From Woeseiaceae bacterium (lineage in GTDB: Bacteria > Pseudomonadota > Gammaproteobacteria > Steroidobacterales > Woeseiaceae): a stretch of 64,000 nt of DNA. Shown piece after piece: positions 48,936-58,834 of this stretch. The DNA lies in contig JAJFKS010000034.1 in assembly GCA_021773115.1 (NCBI GenBank), forward strand, positions 1 to 64,000, read 5' to 3'. Under the pieces are notes generated by a model. The model had not been told where the DNA came from and did not search any database. It was given only the letters and a program-made list of their open reading frames with translations. Positions within the stretch are counted from its first letter, which is position 1, and each line of letters begins with the position of its first letter. The position numbers and the translations under genes are program-made.

Positions 48936-49730
48936 ATGGCTGAAACAGACAAAAAGTCACCGGGAACGCGGCGCAAAAAGGAATATTCGGCTCCGGCGCT
49001 GGAAAAAGGCCTGGATATTATCGAGGCCCTGGCCAGGGACTCCGACGGGCTGTCGTCCAAGGAGATCTCAGCGCGCTTGCGCCGGCCGATGGGTCAGCTA
49101 TTTCGTATGCTGGTCGTCCTGCAACAACGCGGTTACGTAACCTATAGCGCAAATTCGGAGCGCTATGAGCTGACCCTGAAGCTGTTCGAGCTATCCCACC
49201 AGTTGGCGCCGGTGAGACGGTTGACGCTAGCGGCTGCGCCCCTTATGAAACGCCTCGCGCAGGACATCAAGCAGTCTTGTCATCTGGTTGTCTACTATTC
49301 TGGAAAGGGTCATATTGTTGTCCAGCAGGATTCGCCGTCGACGCGCGTCCTGAGCGTTCGGCTGGGCGCCGAAGCGCCTTTGATCGACACCTGTTCGGGA
49401 CATGTGCTGTTGGCGTTTGTGGAAGAAGAAGAGCGACGAGTGATGCTCCGCAGCATACCCGCGCATCATCGCAAGCCTGCCAAATCGGCGCTCAATGAAA
49501 TAATAGGCCGAATTAACAAGGATGGATTCGAGCTCATCGCGAGCGCCCAAATACAGGGTGTGCAGGATATAGGTTACCCCGTGTACGACCACTCCGGGCA
49601 GATAAGCGCCGCCCTGGTTGTGCCATTCCTCTCGTATCTCGATGGGTCGCATCCTGTAAAGATCGAAGCTGCGCAGGGCATCATCGCAACAACAGCCGCC
49701 GATATCTCGAGTCGCCTGGGATACAGATAG
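48936..49730 (+). CDS. IclR-family transcriptional regulator
   Basis: EKGLDIIEALARDSDGLSSKEISARLRRPMGQLFRMLVVLQQRGYVTY HTH and C-terminal IclR domain (LIDTCSGHVLLAFVEEEE, DIGYPVYDHSGQISAALVVPF). Confidence 0.9.
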   Translation: MAETDKKSPGTRRKKEYSAPALEKGLDIIEALARDSDGLSSKEISARLRRPMGQLFRMLVVLQQRGYVTYSANSERYELTLKLFELSHQLAPVRRLTLAAAPLMKRLAQDIKQSCHLVVYYSGKGHIVVQQDSPSTRVLSVRLGAEAPLIDTCSGHVLLAFVEEEERRVMLRSIPAHHRKPAKSALNEIIGRINKDGFELIASAQIQGVQDIGYPVYDHSGQISAALVVPFLSYLDGSHPVKIEAAQGIIATTAADISSRLGYR

Positions 49731-49803
49731 CCGCCAGACCCGCGCATTAACCAGCATTTCCTGGTTGACCGACGATAGGCTCAAGTGAGGGCCCCTCACC
49801 GAG

Positions 49804-49836
49804 TGCATATCTACCTGTTGTTTGCATATATGAATC
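49804..49836 (+). promoter_or_regulatory. Fuc-block operator-like motif, site D
   Basis: TGCATATCTACCTGTTGTTTGCATATATGAATC. Confidence 0.55.
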
Positions 49837-49860
49837 ATATGTGAGAGCCTCCACCGAAAC

Positions 49861-49893
49861 TGTGTATATGCAGGTTGATTGCATTTATACATC
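49861..49893 (+). promoter_or_regulatory. Fuc-block operator-like motif, site E
   Basis: TGTGTATATGCAGGTTGATTGCATTTATACATC; starts 57 bp after site D. Confidence 0.55.
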
Positions 49894-49931
49894 AAGAGCT
49901 TCAAGCACTATAGAAATCGGGGGTCCTGCCA

Positions 49932-52688
49932 ATGAACAATCGGATACAGAAAAGCACTTTCTGTGAATTATTCAGCATCTTGTCACTGCTCACAATCGCC
50001 GGGGCGCCCGCAATGGCGCAAGAGGAGATTGAAGAGGTTGTCGTCACGGGTATTCGCAGCAGTCTCGAGCAGGCAGTAAAGATAAAGCGAGAATCCTCAA
50101 CCATTGTGGACGCGATCTCCGCTGAAGATGTTGGCAAGTTTCCGGACGAAAACGTAGCCGAATCCTTACAGCGCGTTACTGGAGTCCAGATTACACGGCT
50201 CCGGGGGGAAGGTCGGACGGTAAACATCCGCGGTCTGCCTTCGGCTTTTGGGCGCGTCCAATTGAACGGGCGAAGCCTGCCGTCGGCTCTGAATACTGTG
50301 AACTCCGATCCCAGTCGAAATTTTGACTTTACCGCCCTACCGTCTGAATTTGTTCGAAGCTTGGAAGTTCATAAATCGCCTACGGCCGACCTGCAGGAAG
50401 GGGGTCTGTCCGGAACCATTATTATTCGTACTCCGCGGCCATTCGATTACAACGATCGGCGCTTGTCCGGGTCTGTGCAGGGAGCATGGGAATCTAACTC
50501 GGACCAAACAGCACCACGTTTGTCCGGTATATATTCAGACATATTTGCCGACGGTAAGTGGGGTATTACACTTGGTGCAGCATATTCGGAGCGTAAGCCA
50601 GAAACTCACCAACTGGACCTGAGAGGGTACAACGATACCCGTACAGAAGATGTTGGGACTACAACCTCGGGCGGACCGCTCGACTTCAACGGAAATGGAA
50701 TCATCGAGCCGGGTTTGCTGGTGGAGATACCGGATCTTGTGTTTCTGAATATCTACACCGAGACGCGCAAGCGCTCGAGCGCCTTTGCCGCTTTCCAGGC
50801 CCGCCCAACAGACAGTCTTGAATTTACGGTAGATGCGTACTATACCGAACTGGATATTGAAGCATCGCGCTATGAGAATCTATACATACCTCGTTTGGCA
50901 TTGGGACCGATCGTACAAGAAGGCATTGTCACCCAGACATTCAACGGCGATACGCGTGCCGTTAGGTTCGAATCCGACAATACCGATCTTCGTGGCGGCA
51001 GCCGATTCGAAGATCGATTCGGGGAAACGCTATCGATTGCGGCGGGCCTGCGGTTCGACTCAGGTCCTTGGTCAGTTCTCGGGGAAATTGCAATCTCAGA
51101 ATCGGATCAGATTCGAGACAATCTGAATATCGCTACCATAGGCCTCGGGCGTGTCGCCATTGACGCGACCGTCGATTCAGAGATGATTAGCGTCATCCAC
51201 GGCGCTGGTTTTGAGGAGGCTCGTCTCGATCCGCAGAGCTTTCGGATTGCGAGTCTGAACGGTGAATATAAACGGAAATCCCAAGATGACCAGAATGAAA
51301 TCAGCTTGGATTTTGAGCGTACTTTAGTTGCGGGCCCGATCTCCAACATAAAGTTCGGGGCCCGTGCAACCGCCCGCGAACAATTCCAGGACAATGGGAG
51401 ACTTGTTGTACCTGGACCTGCGTTTGCGACACTCGTTGGTGGTCTGCCAGAAGGCCCGCTGCCTGGATCAATTTCGGCGGCGCCTTTCATGCAGCTAATT
51501 CAACCGGGGAATGGAAGTTTTCTCGAGGCCTATAGCGGTCAGGCGGTATTCCCGCAAAAATGGTTGGGGTCCGACACAGCAGGGTTCCTGAGTACAGTCA
51601 CAGACGCCGAACTCATCGCCGCTGGAAATTTCACAAACAGTCCATCCGGAATCATCGATGTCGAAGAGGACGTCTTGGCCGCTTACGTGATGGCCGACTT
51701 CGGTTCGAGTGATGGGCTGATCTCCGGTAATTTTGGTGTAAGAATTGTTGAAACGGAACAGACGTCCCGCGGATCCATACCTGACTTGACAGGAATCACG
51801 TTTCAGCCCGAAGCCGGAGAAATAACAACGATACCAATCTCCGGTGACACCCAAATCAAGCGCACGTACACCGACGTGTTGCCTAGTGTTAACCTAAGAA
51901 TCAACTTGAGAGACGATTTGGTCCTGCGCTTCACCGCGAATCGAACCATGTCGAGACCTCCACTGGCCGACGTGTCACCGTCAGCAAGCGCCAACGGTAC
52001 GGCTGCGACCATTTCACAAAAGAATCCTTTTCTGGATCCGTTCAGGTCAAACAATTTCGATGTCGCGGCCGAGTGGTACCTGAGCGACAACGGCCTCTTG
52101 TCGGCGACCTATTTTTACAAAGACGTGGTGTCTTTGATCACCCTCGAGACGGTATCTCGCGCGCTGCCGGTTACCGTAATCTTCGGTGACGGCAGCACCC
52201 TGGTCGAGCCGCTGGACTTTCAAATCACGGAGCCAGTGAACGGTGATGGCGTAATAGTTGAGGGACTGGAAATTGGCTACCAACAGTCGTTTAGCTTTCT
52301 GCCTGGCATCTGGGAAAACACAGGCGTGATCGGTAACTATACCTTTATTCAAAACTCGAACGAGGAATTGCTGACCGGGTCCTCGAAACATAATTACAAC
52401 ATTGGCGCCTACTATGAATCCGAACGCCTTGCAGTGCGGCTATCTTATACTTGGCGTGACGATTTTCTCGTTTCGTCGACCGCTGGATTTGGCGACGGAA
52501 TCCGCGCTCGGGCTCGTGGCACGCTTGACGGCAACTTTGTTTACAACATCAACGACAATTTGTCTGTGGTCTTTGAAGCGGTCAATATCTTGGACGATGC
52601 AGATAGGCAGCAATTCCTGACAGGGCTGCCCAACGAATACACTGATACTGGACGGCGGCTTTTGCTGGGAGCACGCCTCTCTTTCTAG
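49932..52688 (+). CDS. TonB-dependent receptor, fucan block copy 1
   Basis: EEVVVTGIRSSLEQAVKIKRESSTIVDAISAEDVGKFPDENVAESLQRVTGVQITRLRGEGRTVNIRGLPSAFGRVQLNGR; barrel ending GRRLLLGARLSF. Confidence 0.95.
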   Translation: MNNRIQKSTFCELFSILSLLTIAGAPAMAQEEIEEVVVTGIRSSLEQAVKIKRESSTIVDAISAEDVGKFPDENVAESLQRVTGVQITRLRGEGRTVNIRGLPSAFGRVQLNGRSLPSALNTVNSDPSRNFDFTALPSEFVRSLEVHKSPTADLQEGGLSGTIIIRTPRPFDYNDRRLSGSVQGAWESNSDQTAPRLSGIYSDIFADGKWGITLGAAYSERKPETHQLDLRGYNDTRTEDVGTTTSGGPLDFNGNGIIEPGLLVEIPDLVFLNIYTETRKRSSAFAAFQARPTDSLEFTVDAYYTELDIEASRYENLYIPRLALGPIVQEGIVTQTFNGDTRAVRFESDNTDLRGGSRFEDRFGETLSIAAGLRFDSGPWSVLGEIAISESDQIRDNLNIATIGLGRVAIDATVDSEMISVIHGAGFEEARLDPQSFRIASLNGEYKRKSQDDQNEISLDFERTLVAGPISNIKFGARATAREQFQDNGRLVVPGPAFATLVGGLPEGPLPGSISAAPFMQLIQPGNGSFLEAYSGQAVFPQKWLGSDTAGFLSTVTDAELIAAGNFTNSPSGIIDVEEDVLAAYVMADFGSSDGLISGNFGVRIVETEQTSRGSIPDLTGITFQPEAGEITTIPISGDTQIKRTYTDVLPSVNLRINLRDDLVLRFTANRTMSRPPLADVSPSASANGTAATISQKNPFLDPFRSNNFDVAAEWYLSDNGLLSATYFYKDVVSLITLETVSRALPVTVIFGDGSTLVEPLDFQITEPVNGDGVIVEGLEIGYQQSFSFLPGIWENTGVIGNYTFIQNSNEELLTGSSKHNYNIGAYYESERLAVRLSYTWRDDFLVSSTAGFGDGIRARARGTLDGNFVYNINDNLSVVFEAVNILDDADRQQFLTGLPNEYTDTGRRLLLGARLSF

Positions 52689-52897
52689 ATGTTTTATGTG
52701 AGTTGAATGATTTTTGGGTCTGCACTAGCGCAACTGAGATTGGACCATAAGTGTTGCGTCGCATCCGGTCCAAGCAGATTCGCAACAAGTGCTGTCGATT
52801 AGGGAGTTATCAAAAGGATGGATTACCGGATAGACATGGCCATTAAGTGGAGGCGACGCGCTCTGTGGCACCAGACGCACGATTGGTGCCGCGACCG

Positions 52898-54325
52898 ATG
52901 AGTAGCCCGCGCAAGCTTGTAACTGACTTGTGCCAGATCCTTCTCGTGCTCGTGCCGATGGCGATAATCGTATTTACGGCTGCGGGCTGTTCCGAGAAAA
53001 GCGAGCAGGCGAAAAATGCCGAAGCCAATACAGCTGACGTGGCCCGGAAAGAGTTGGATACTGAGTCGAAGGGCCCACCGAATATTATTGTGATCTTGGC
53101 CGATGACCTCGGATACGGCGATATTTCGGTAACCGGCGGCCGGGTTAAGACCCCTAACATCGAGCGCCTCGCGGCAGAAGGAATGCGGTTGACGGATTTT
53201 CATACCAGTGGTGTGGTTTGTAGCCCGACGCGCGCTGGATTACTTACGGGCCGTTACCAGCAACGCGCCGGCATTCCTGGCGTGATAGTAGCGGATCCAT
53301 CGGGGCTAACGCATGAAAATGGTCTGCAGGACCGCGAAATCACGGTCGCCGAATTGTTGCAGAAAGAAGCCTATGACACCGCAATTTTCGGCAAGTGGCA
53401 CCTTGGCTACGATCCCCTTTACAGTCCCTTGAATAATGGGTTTGATAAGTATGCAGGCTTCGTTGCCGGCAATATCGACTATTTTTCCCACATTGATCAG
53501 TCGGGCAAGCACGACTGGTGGCGAGATCGTGAATTGAACGTCGAGCAAGGCTATGCGACGAGCCTAATTAACGACTATGCCGTCAAATATATAGAGCAGT
53601 CGAGGAGTACGCCATTCTTCCTGTACGTGTCTCATGCCGCACCGCACTATCCGTACCAAGGCCCCGACGATTCGGCCGAGCGGCAGGCGGGCGCGCAATT
53701 TGAGGTATATAGCGCCGACGGCGACGTTCAGGCTACTTATCGCGAAATGGTACTCGAGATCGACCGAGGTATCGGTGACATTATGCGGGCGCTCGAACGC
53801 ACTGGTCAGGACAAAAATACACTGATTCTGTTTTTTTCTGATAACGGCGCGAACGAGTATGGCAGTAACGCGCCCTATCGTGGTTACAAAACAACGGTGT
53901 GGGAAGGTGGACACCGAGTGCCCTTCATCGCCCGGTGGCCATCAAAAATTCCTGCCGACACGGTACGGAGCCAACTGTCGTCATCCCTCGACGTCATGCC
54001 GACAATTATGGATATTGTCGGCATTCCGATTGTTGATGCGCCTGCTTTGGACGGAAGCAGCATCGCGCCTCTGCTTTACGGGGAGCGCGGTAACTCAAAT
54101 AGGCAGCTGTACTGGAACGGAGTCGCGATGCGAGACGGCGATTGGAAGCTGGTAATTGCAGATGGTAAGCCAAAGCTGTTCGATCTGAGCTCAGATCCCG
54201 GCGAATTAAACGATCTGTCAACAAGCAATCCTCAAATGGTAACGGAAATGCTAGCTGCAATTCGGGCCTGGCAAGCGGACATTTCAACAGATATGACCCA
54301 GCAGCCAGTGCCTCTACCACAATGA
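52898..54325 (+). CDS. Sulfatase (probable lipoprotein)
   Basis: FTAAGCSEKSEQ lipobox; PNIIVILADDLGYGDISVTGG; VCSPTRAGLLTGRY; FGKWHLGY; FFSDNGANE. Confidence 0.92.
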   Translation: MSSPRKLVTDLCQILLVLVPMAIIVFTAAGCSEKSEQAKNAEANTADVARKELDTESKGPPNIIVILADDLGYGDISVTGGRVKTPNIERLAAEGMRLTDFHTSGVVCSPTRAGLLTGRYQQRAGIPGVIVADPSGLTHENGLQDREITVAELLQKEAYDTAIFGKWHLGYDPLYSPLNNGFDKYAGFVAGNIDYFSHIDQSGKHDWWRDRELNVEQGYATSLINDYAVKYIEQSRSTPFFLYVSHAAPHYPYQGPDDSAERQAGAQFEVYSADGDVQATYREMVLEIDRGIGDIMRALERTGQDKNTLILFFSDNGANEYGSNAPYRGYKTTVWEGGHRVPFIARWPSKIPADTVRSQLSSSLDVMPTIMDIVGIPIVDAPALDGSSIAPLLYGERGNSNRQLYWNGVAMRDGDWKLVIADGKPKLFDLSSDPGELNDLSTSNPQMVTEMLAAIRAWQADISTDMTQQPVPLPQ

Positions 54326-54364
54326 CTAACCTTTAGCGGCACGGCCATATTCGGAGACAAAGCA

Positions 54365-55876
54365 ATGAAACGGGTCCAACACTATCTTCTCATACTCGGG
54401 CTAATGGCAACCGCCAGCTGTGCGAAAAGTCCTGATGTCGCGGAAGAGGTGGCAATTGCGGCGACCGATCAGAGTGCGTCGAAGGCCTCACCTAATATTG
54501 TATTGATTCTTGCAGATGACCTTGGGTCTGGAGACATCTCTGCGTATAACAAACACAGTCGAATCCCGACTCCCCACCTTGACGAACTGGCAAGCGAGGG
54601 TGTTCGGTTTTCAGCGGCCCATTCGTCGTCTGCAGTTTGTACGCCGAGTCGCTACGGAATATTGACCGGTGAATACTCGTGGCGCACATGGCTCAAGAAA
54701 GGCGTCTTGGACGGCTACGACAGAAGCCTCATTTCCAGGGACACTCCTACTATCGCGTCCTTTCTCAAGAGCAACGGGTACCATACGGCGGCTGTGGGTA
54801 AATGGCACCTCGGGTTCGGCACCGACGGTGAGAAAGAATTCACACGCGCGCCGGATATTCGACCGACCACACTCGGCTTCGATTACTTTTACGGCATTTC
54901 TGCTTCCCTTGATATTCCGCCCTATGCGTTCATAGAAAACGGAGTATTCGATGAGCAGCCGAGCGGATGGGTGGCGCAGCGGCAAGGCGGAAAAGAAATA
55001 GACGACTTCTGGTACTGGCGGGAAGGCCCGATTGCGCCGTCATTCGATTTTCATACAGCCGATAGAGTCCTTACAGACAAGGCCATACAGATAATCGACG
55101 CGGAGTCGTCCAACGACAGACCATTTTTTCTGTACTTTGCGCTGACCGCTCCGCATACACCACTGGTGCCTCGAGAGGAGTTTGCAGGGGTGAGCAACGC
55201 CGGTATTTACGGGGACTTTGTTGCGCAAACCGATGCCTCGATTGGGCGCGTAATCGAGGCATTAAATACAAGCGGCCAACTTGATAACACGATTGTGATT
55301 GTCACCAGTGATAACGGGGCGGTCGCATACACCTATCTACAAGATCACGGGCATTCTACAAATGGACCTTGGCGGGGCATGAAATCTCAACTTTTCGAGG
55401 GCGGGCACCGAATCCCGCTGGTCGTTTCCTGGCCCGGTAAGTTTGGCCCCGGAGTTTCAGACAGAATGGTGTCGCTTGTAGACCTTTTTGCGACCTTCGC
55501 CGACCTGCTCGACACCGATCTCGAAAATGCCGCTCCCGACAGCTATAGCTTTGCCGACGTCCTCACCGACGCAGCAGACAGCGTCGCAAAGCCTCGAGAT
55601 TTCATTGTCGCTCACTCGTTGTACGGAACCTTCGGAATTGAGAAGGATGATTGGAAGCTGATAGAAGACGACGAAAGCGGTGGTTTTGGCGATACGGAAA
55701 TTCCCGAAGGAGGCGTGTTCTGGAGTGGCGAACCGTTGGTCCACTCACGCGACCAGTGGCAACTCTACAATCTACGCATCGATCCGGAGGAATCGGAAAA
55801 TGTATTGCGAGAGAATCCTGAGGTCGTCGATGAGTTGCACGCGCTGCTGCAGGATATCAAACAGGGTACACGGTAA
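54365..55876 (+). CDS. Arylsulfatase-type sulfatase (probable lipoprotein)
   Basis: MATASCAKS lipobox; PNIVLILADDLGSGDISAYN; VCTPSRYGILTGEYSWRTWLKKGVLDGYDRSLI; VGKWHLGFG; VTSDNGA. Confidence 0.92.
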   Translation: MKRVQHYLLILGLMATASCAKSPDVAEEVAIAATDQSASKASPNIVLILADDLGSGDISAYNKHSRIPTPHLDELASEGVRFSAAHSSSAVCTPSRYGILTGEYSWRTWLKKGVLDGYDRSLISRDTPTIASFLKSNGYHTAAVGKWHLGFGTDGEKEFTRAPDIRPTTLGFDYFYGISASLDIPPYAFIENGVFDEQPSGWVAQRQGGKEIDDFWYWREGPIAPSFDFHTADRVLTDKAIQIIDAESSNDRPFFLYFALTAPHTPLVPREEFAGVSNAGIYGDFVAQTDASIGRVIEALNTSGQLDNTIVIVTSDNGAVAYTYLQDHGHSTNGPWRGMKSQLFEGGHRIPLVVSWPGKFGPGVSDRMVSLVDLFATFADLLDTDLENAAPDSYSFADVLTDAADSVAKPRDFIVAHSLYGTFGIEKDDWKLIEDDESGGFGDTEIPEGGVFWSGEPLVHSRDQWQLYNLRIDPEESENVLRENPEVVDELHALLQDIKQGTR

Positions 55877-55894
55877 CGAGGACCTTATCTTTTG

Positions 55895-55968
55895 GTCAGT
55901 GTGAGCCGGCCGTAGTCGTCACGCAGCAAAGACCAGATAAGCTGATGACTATCAATACGCCCGCGCAT
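55895..55968 (-). pseudogene. N-terminal stub of a second amidohydrolase (lactonase) gene
   Basis: Minus strand MRGRIDSHQLIWSLLRDDYGRLTLT versus MRIDGHQHYWSIQRDDYGWLT of the intact gene; same position relative to the aldo/keto reductase. Confidence 0.75.
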
Positions 55969-57008
55969 TACTCACTAGTGCTGTCGGTCGACAACGGAGT
56001 TGGCGCATCACCACGAATCAATTCGTGTTTTAGCAACGCGCCCCAGAAGTCGTCCGGAATTTCGGTCGCGAACAGATCCAGGGTCTGATCAATACGACGG
56101 ACGTTGCCAATGCCCGGAATAACAGAGGCGACAGCAGGGTGAGCGAGCGGGAACTGAAGGGCGGCAGCCGCCAACGGAATGCCGAATTCGGCGCAATGAC
56201 TTTCTATAGCAGCCACTTTCCTGACGACGTCGTCAGGAGCGGGGCCGTAGTCGTAATTCCACGGTCCCATTCCGCTAACGCCTGTCGCCAAAATGCCGGA
56301 GTTGTAGGCCCCGCCGATGATGATAGAGCAGTTTCTCTCAACGCACTTGGGAAGAAAGGTATCGAGCGCTTGCTGCTCGAGTAGTGTGTAGCGGCCGGCC
56401 AGCAGGAAACAGTCCCAGTCACCGCACTTCAGCGCTTGCTCGCACACTTCGTATTCGTTGACGCCAAGTCCGATCGCACTCACCCGGCCGCTCTGGCGCA
56501 ATTCGTTCATCGCTCGGTAGCCACCGTCCATGGCAATAGGAAACAGTAGATCGTTGTCATCACCATGAGTGACACGGCCGACATCGTGCATGAACAGGAT
56601 ATCTATTCGATCCAGACCCAATCGCTGCAGGCTGTCTTCGAATGAGCGCATGACCCCGTCGTAGCTGTAGTCGTACTCTATGTCGAACGGCATGGGCGAA
56701 AGAAAGCCGTGGCGCTCTGTGGCATAACCGGCAGGGCGTAGCAGTCGACCGACTTTGGTCGACAAAATGTAGTCTTTCCTGCTTGATGATCTTAATGCGT
56801 CGCCGACTCGGCGCTCGCTGAGTCCCTGACCATAATGAGGTGCTGTATCAAAATACCGAAAGCCATTCGACCAGGCGGTTGTCAGAATGTCTGTAGCGTC
56901 TTCATCAGAAACTGCGTGATAGAGGTTTCCGAGAGAAGCGCAGCCGAATCCCAGCGCGTCGATCGCTAGTTCGGTATTCCCAATCCGACTTTTTTGAAAT
57001 CTGCTCAT
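55968..57008 (-). CDS. Aldo/keto reductase; likely L-fucose dehydrogenase
   Basis: SRIGNTELAIDALGFGCASLGNLYHAVSDEDATDILTTAWSNGFRYFDTAPHYGQGLSERRVGDAL; LDRIDILFMHDVG. Confidence 0.88.
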   Translation of the reverse strand: MSRFQKSRIGNTELAIDALGFGCASLGNLYHAVSDEDATDILTTAWSNGFRYFDTAPHYGQGLSERRVGDALRSSSRKDYILSTKVGRLLRPAGYATERHGFLSPMPFDIEYDYSYDGVMRSFEDSLQRLGLDRIDILFMHDVGRVTHGDDNDLLFPIAMDGGYRAMNELRQSGRVSAIGLGVNEYEVCEQALKCGDWDCFLLAGRYTLLEQQALDTFLPKCVERNCSIIIGGAYNSGILATGVSGMGPWNYDYGPAPDDVVRKVAAIESHCAEFGIPLAAAALQFPLAHPAVASVIPGIGNVRRIDQTLDLFATEIPDDFWGALLKHELIRGDAPTPLSTDSTSE

Positions 57009-57026
57009 GCGTAGGGCCAGGTGTAG

Positions 57027-58343
57027 TCAAGCGATTTTCTTATCAATTCGCGAATGCCATTCGGCACCGTTCGGATACTCGAATCGCTTTAGCGAGTCTT
57101 CATGCATTTTGACACTAAAACCCGGTAAACGCGGAACCTGGTACGCGCCATTTCTCATTTCGCAGGGATCTTCGAAATGCTCGTGCAAGTGATCTACATA
57201 CTCAATAACTCGCTCACCAATGTCAGCGGATATCTGAACATAGTCAATTATCGACATATGTTGTACGTATTCACACAGACCAACACCACCTGCGTGTGGG
57301 CAGACTGGCTTGCCGTATTTCGCAGCGAGCATGTAAACCGTGAGGATTTCATTCAGTCCACCTAATCGGCACGCATCGATTTGAACGATGTCAATTGCAT
57401 CATTCGCGATAAATTGCTTGAACAAAATTCGGTTCTGGCAATGCTCGCCGGTAGCGACTTTTATCTCACCGATGTTTTCGCGAATCGTTCTGTGACCAAA
57501 AACGTCGTCAGGACTTGTTGGTTCTTCGATAAACCAGGGCTTAAAGGGGATCAGGTTCTGCATCCAGTCGATTGCCTGATCAACTTCCCATGCCTGGTTC
57601 GCATCAATCATCAGTTTAACGTTATTACCGATAGTTTCTCTGGCGATCCTGCAGCGTCGAATGTCGTCCTCGACAGACTCACCGACCTTGAGTTTGATAT
57701 GTGTGAAGCCGTCGTCCATGGCCTCGCGGCAAAGGCGTTCGAGCTTTTCATCGCTATAGCCCAACCAACCTGCTGACGTTGTATAGGCGGGGTAGCCACT
57801 CTCTTCCAGTTGTTGAATTCTTTGCGGTTTGGTCGCCTGGTTTCCTTCAACAATTGCCAAAGCTTCCTCGCGTGTTAGCGCGTCGTCGACATAGCGAAAG
57901 TCCAGGCAATTTACGAATTGTTCCGGCGTCATGTCGGCAAGCAATCGCCAGACGGGCTTGTCTACCGAGCGTGCCCACATATCCCAGACGGCGTTCACGA
58001 CGCCGCCGGCCGCCATGTGCATTACGCCTTTTTCGGGGCCAAGCCAACGAAGCTGGCTATCCGAACGGAACTCGTTATAGAACTTGCCGATATCCGCAGT
58101 AATGTCTTCCAGATCGACGCCGATTACCAAGTGCCGCATAGCCTTCACGGCCTCGCAGCAAATATCATTACCCCGGCCAATGGTGAAAATCAGGCTATAG
58201 CCACGGTTGCCTTGCTCAGTTTCGAGAACAATGTACGCAGCGGAGTAATCCGGGTCCTTATTCGTTGCATCTGATCCGTCCAGATGTTCCGAAGTTGGAA
58301 AGCGAATATCCATCGTGGACAGGCTAATGATCTTATTGCTCAA
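57027..58343 (-). CDS. Enolase-superfamily L-fuconate dehydratase, copy 2
   Basis: Strongly similar along its whole length to copy 1 (47373-48701); IDANQAWEVDQAIDWM. Confidence 0.9.
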   Translation of the reverse strand: MSNKIISLSTMDIRFPTSEHLDGSDATNKDPDYSAAYIVLETEQGNRGYSLIFTIGRGNDICCEAVKAMRHLVIGVDLEDITADIGKFYNEFRSDSQLRWLGPEKGVMHMAAGGVVNAVWDMWARSVDKPVWRLLADMTPEQFVNCLDFRYVDDALTREEALAIVEGNQATKPQRIQQLEESGYPAYTTSAGWLGYSDEKLERLCREAMDDGFTHIKLKVGESVEDDIRRCRIARETIGNNVKLMIDANQAWEVDQAIDWMQNLIPFKPWFIEEPTSPDDVFGHRTIRENIGEIKVATGEHCQNRILFKQFIANDAIDIVQIDACRLGGLNEILTVYMLAAKYGKPVCPHAGGVGLCEYVQHMSIIDYVQISADIGERVIEYVDHLHEHFEDPCEMRNGAYQVPRLPGFSVKMHEDSLKRFEYPNGAEWHSRIDKKIA

Positions 58344-58360
58344 TGGTTGATCTCATAGAA

Positions 58361-58393
58361 TGTATATATGCAACCGTATTGCACAAATACATG
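58361..58393 (+). promoter_or_regulatory. Fuc-block operator-like motif, site F
   Basis: TGTATATATGCAACCGTATTGCACAAATACATG; 18 bp upstream of the copy-2 dehydratase start. Confidence 0.55.
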
Positions 58394-58499
58394 AGAGTCA
58401 ACTATTATGAGGATTGCGAGCTTGAGAATTCGTTTTAATCGTTGATTGTTTCCAGCAATACGCCGATTGATACTGTGCAATCTTCAGAGTCCATAAGAA

Positions 58500-58720
58500 G
58501 ACAATCACAAACGGACCAAGCACGAGCGAACGGGAAAAAAACGGCGGAAAGCGCAAGGAGTACTCAGGGCGAGCTCCGGAAAAAGGGCTTGAGATTATGG
58601 AATCGCTGGCGAGCGAGCCGAAGTGCCTAGGCTCTGCGGAGGTTTGCAAGCGCCTTGGCCGACCAATGTGGGGTAGCTGTTTCGCGGCTCGGCACAATCG
58701 GCACAAGAAGGGCCGCTGGA
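58500..58720 (+). pseudogene. IclR-family regulator, decayed second copy
   Basis: RKEYSGRAPEKGLEIMESLASEPKCLGSAEVCKRLGRPMWGSCFA versus KEYSAPALEKGLDIIEALARDSDGLSSKEISARLRRPMGQLFRM of the intact gene; no full ORF. Confidence 0.8.
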
Positions 58721-58777
58721 GACCACTAAACTACCTGTTTACCGCTGCTGACAGCAGGGTCCACGGCACCTCAGTCG

Positions 58778-58810
58778 TGCATTTATACAGTCCGGTTGCA
58801 AGTATGAATC
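58778..58810 (+). promoter_or_regulatory. Fuc-block operator-like motif, site G
   Basis: TGCATTTATACAGTCCGGTTGCAAGTATGAATC. Confidence 0.5.
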
Positions 58811-58834
58811 CCTTGTGAGATAGTCGAGAAAAGC

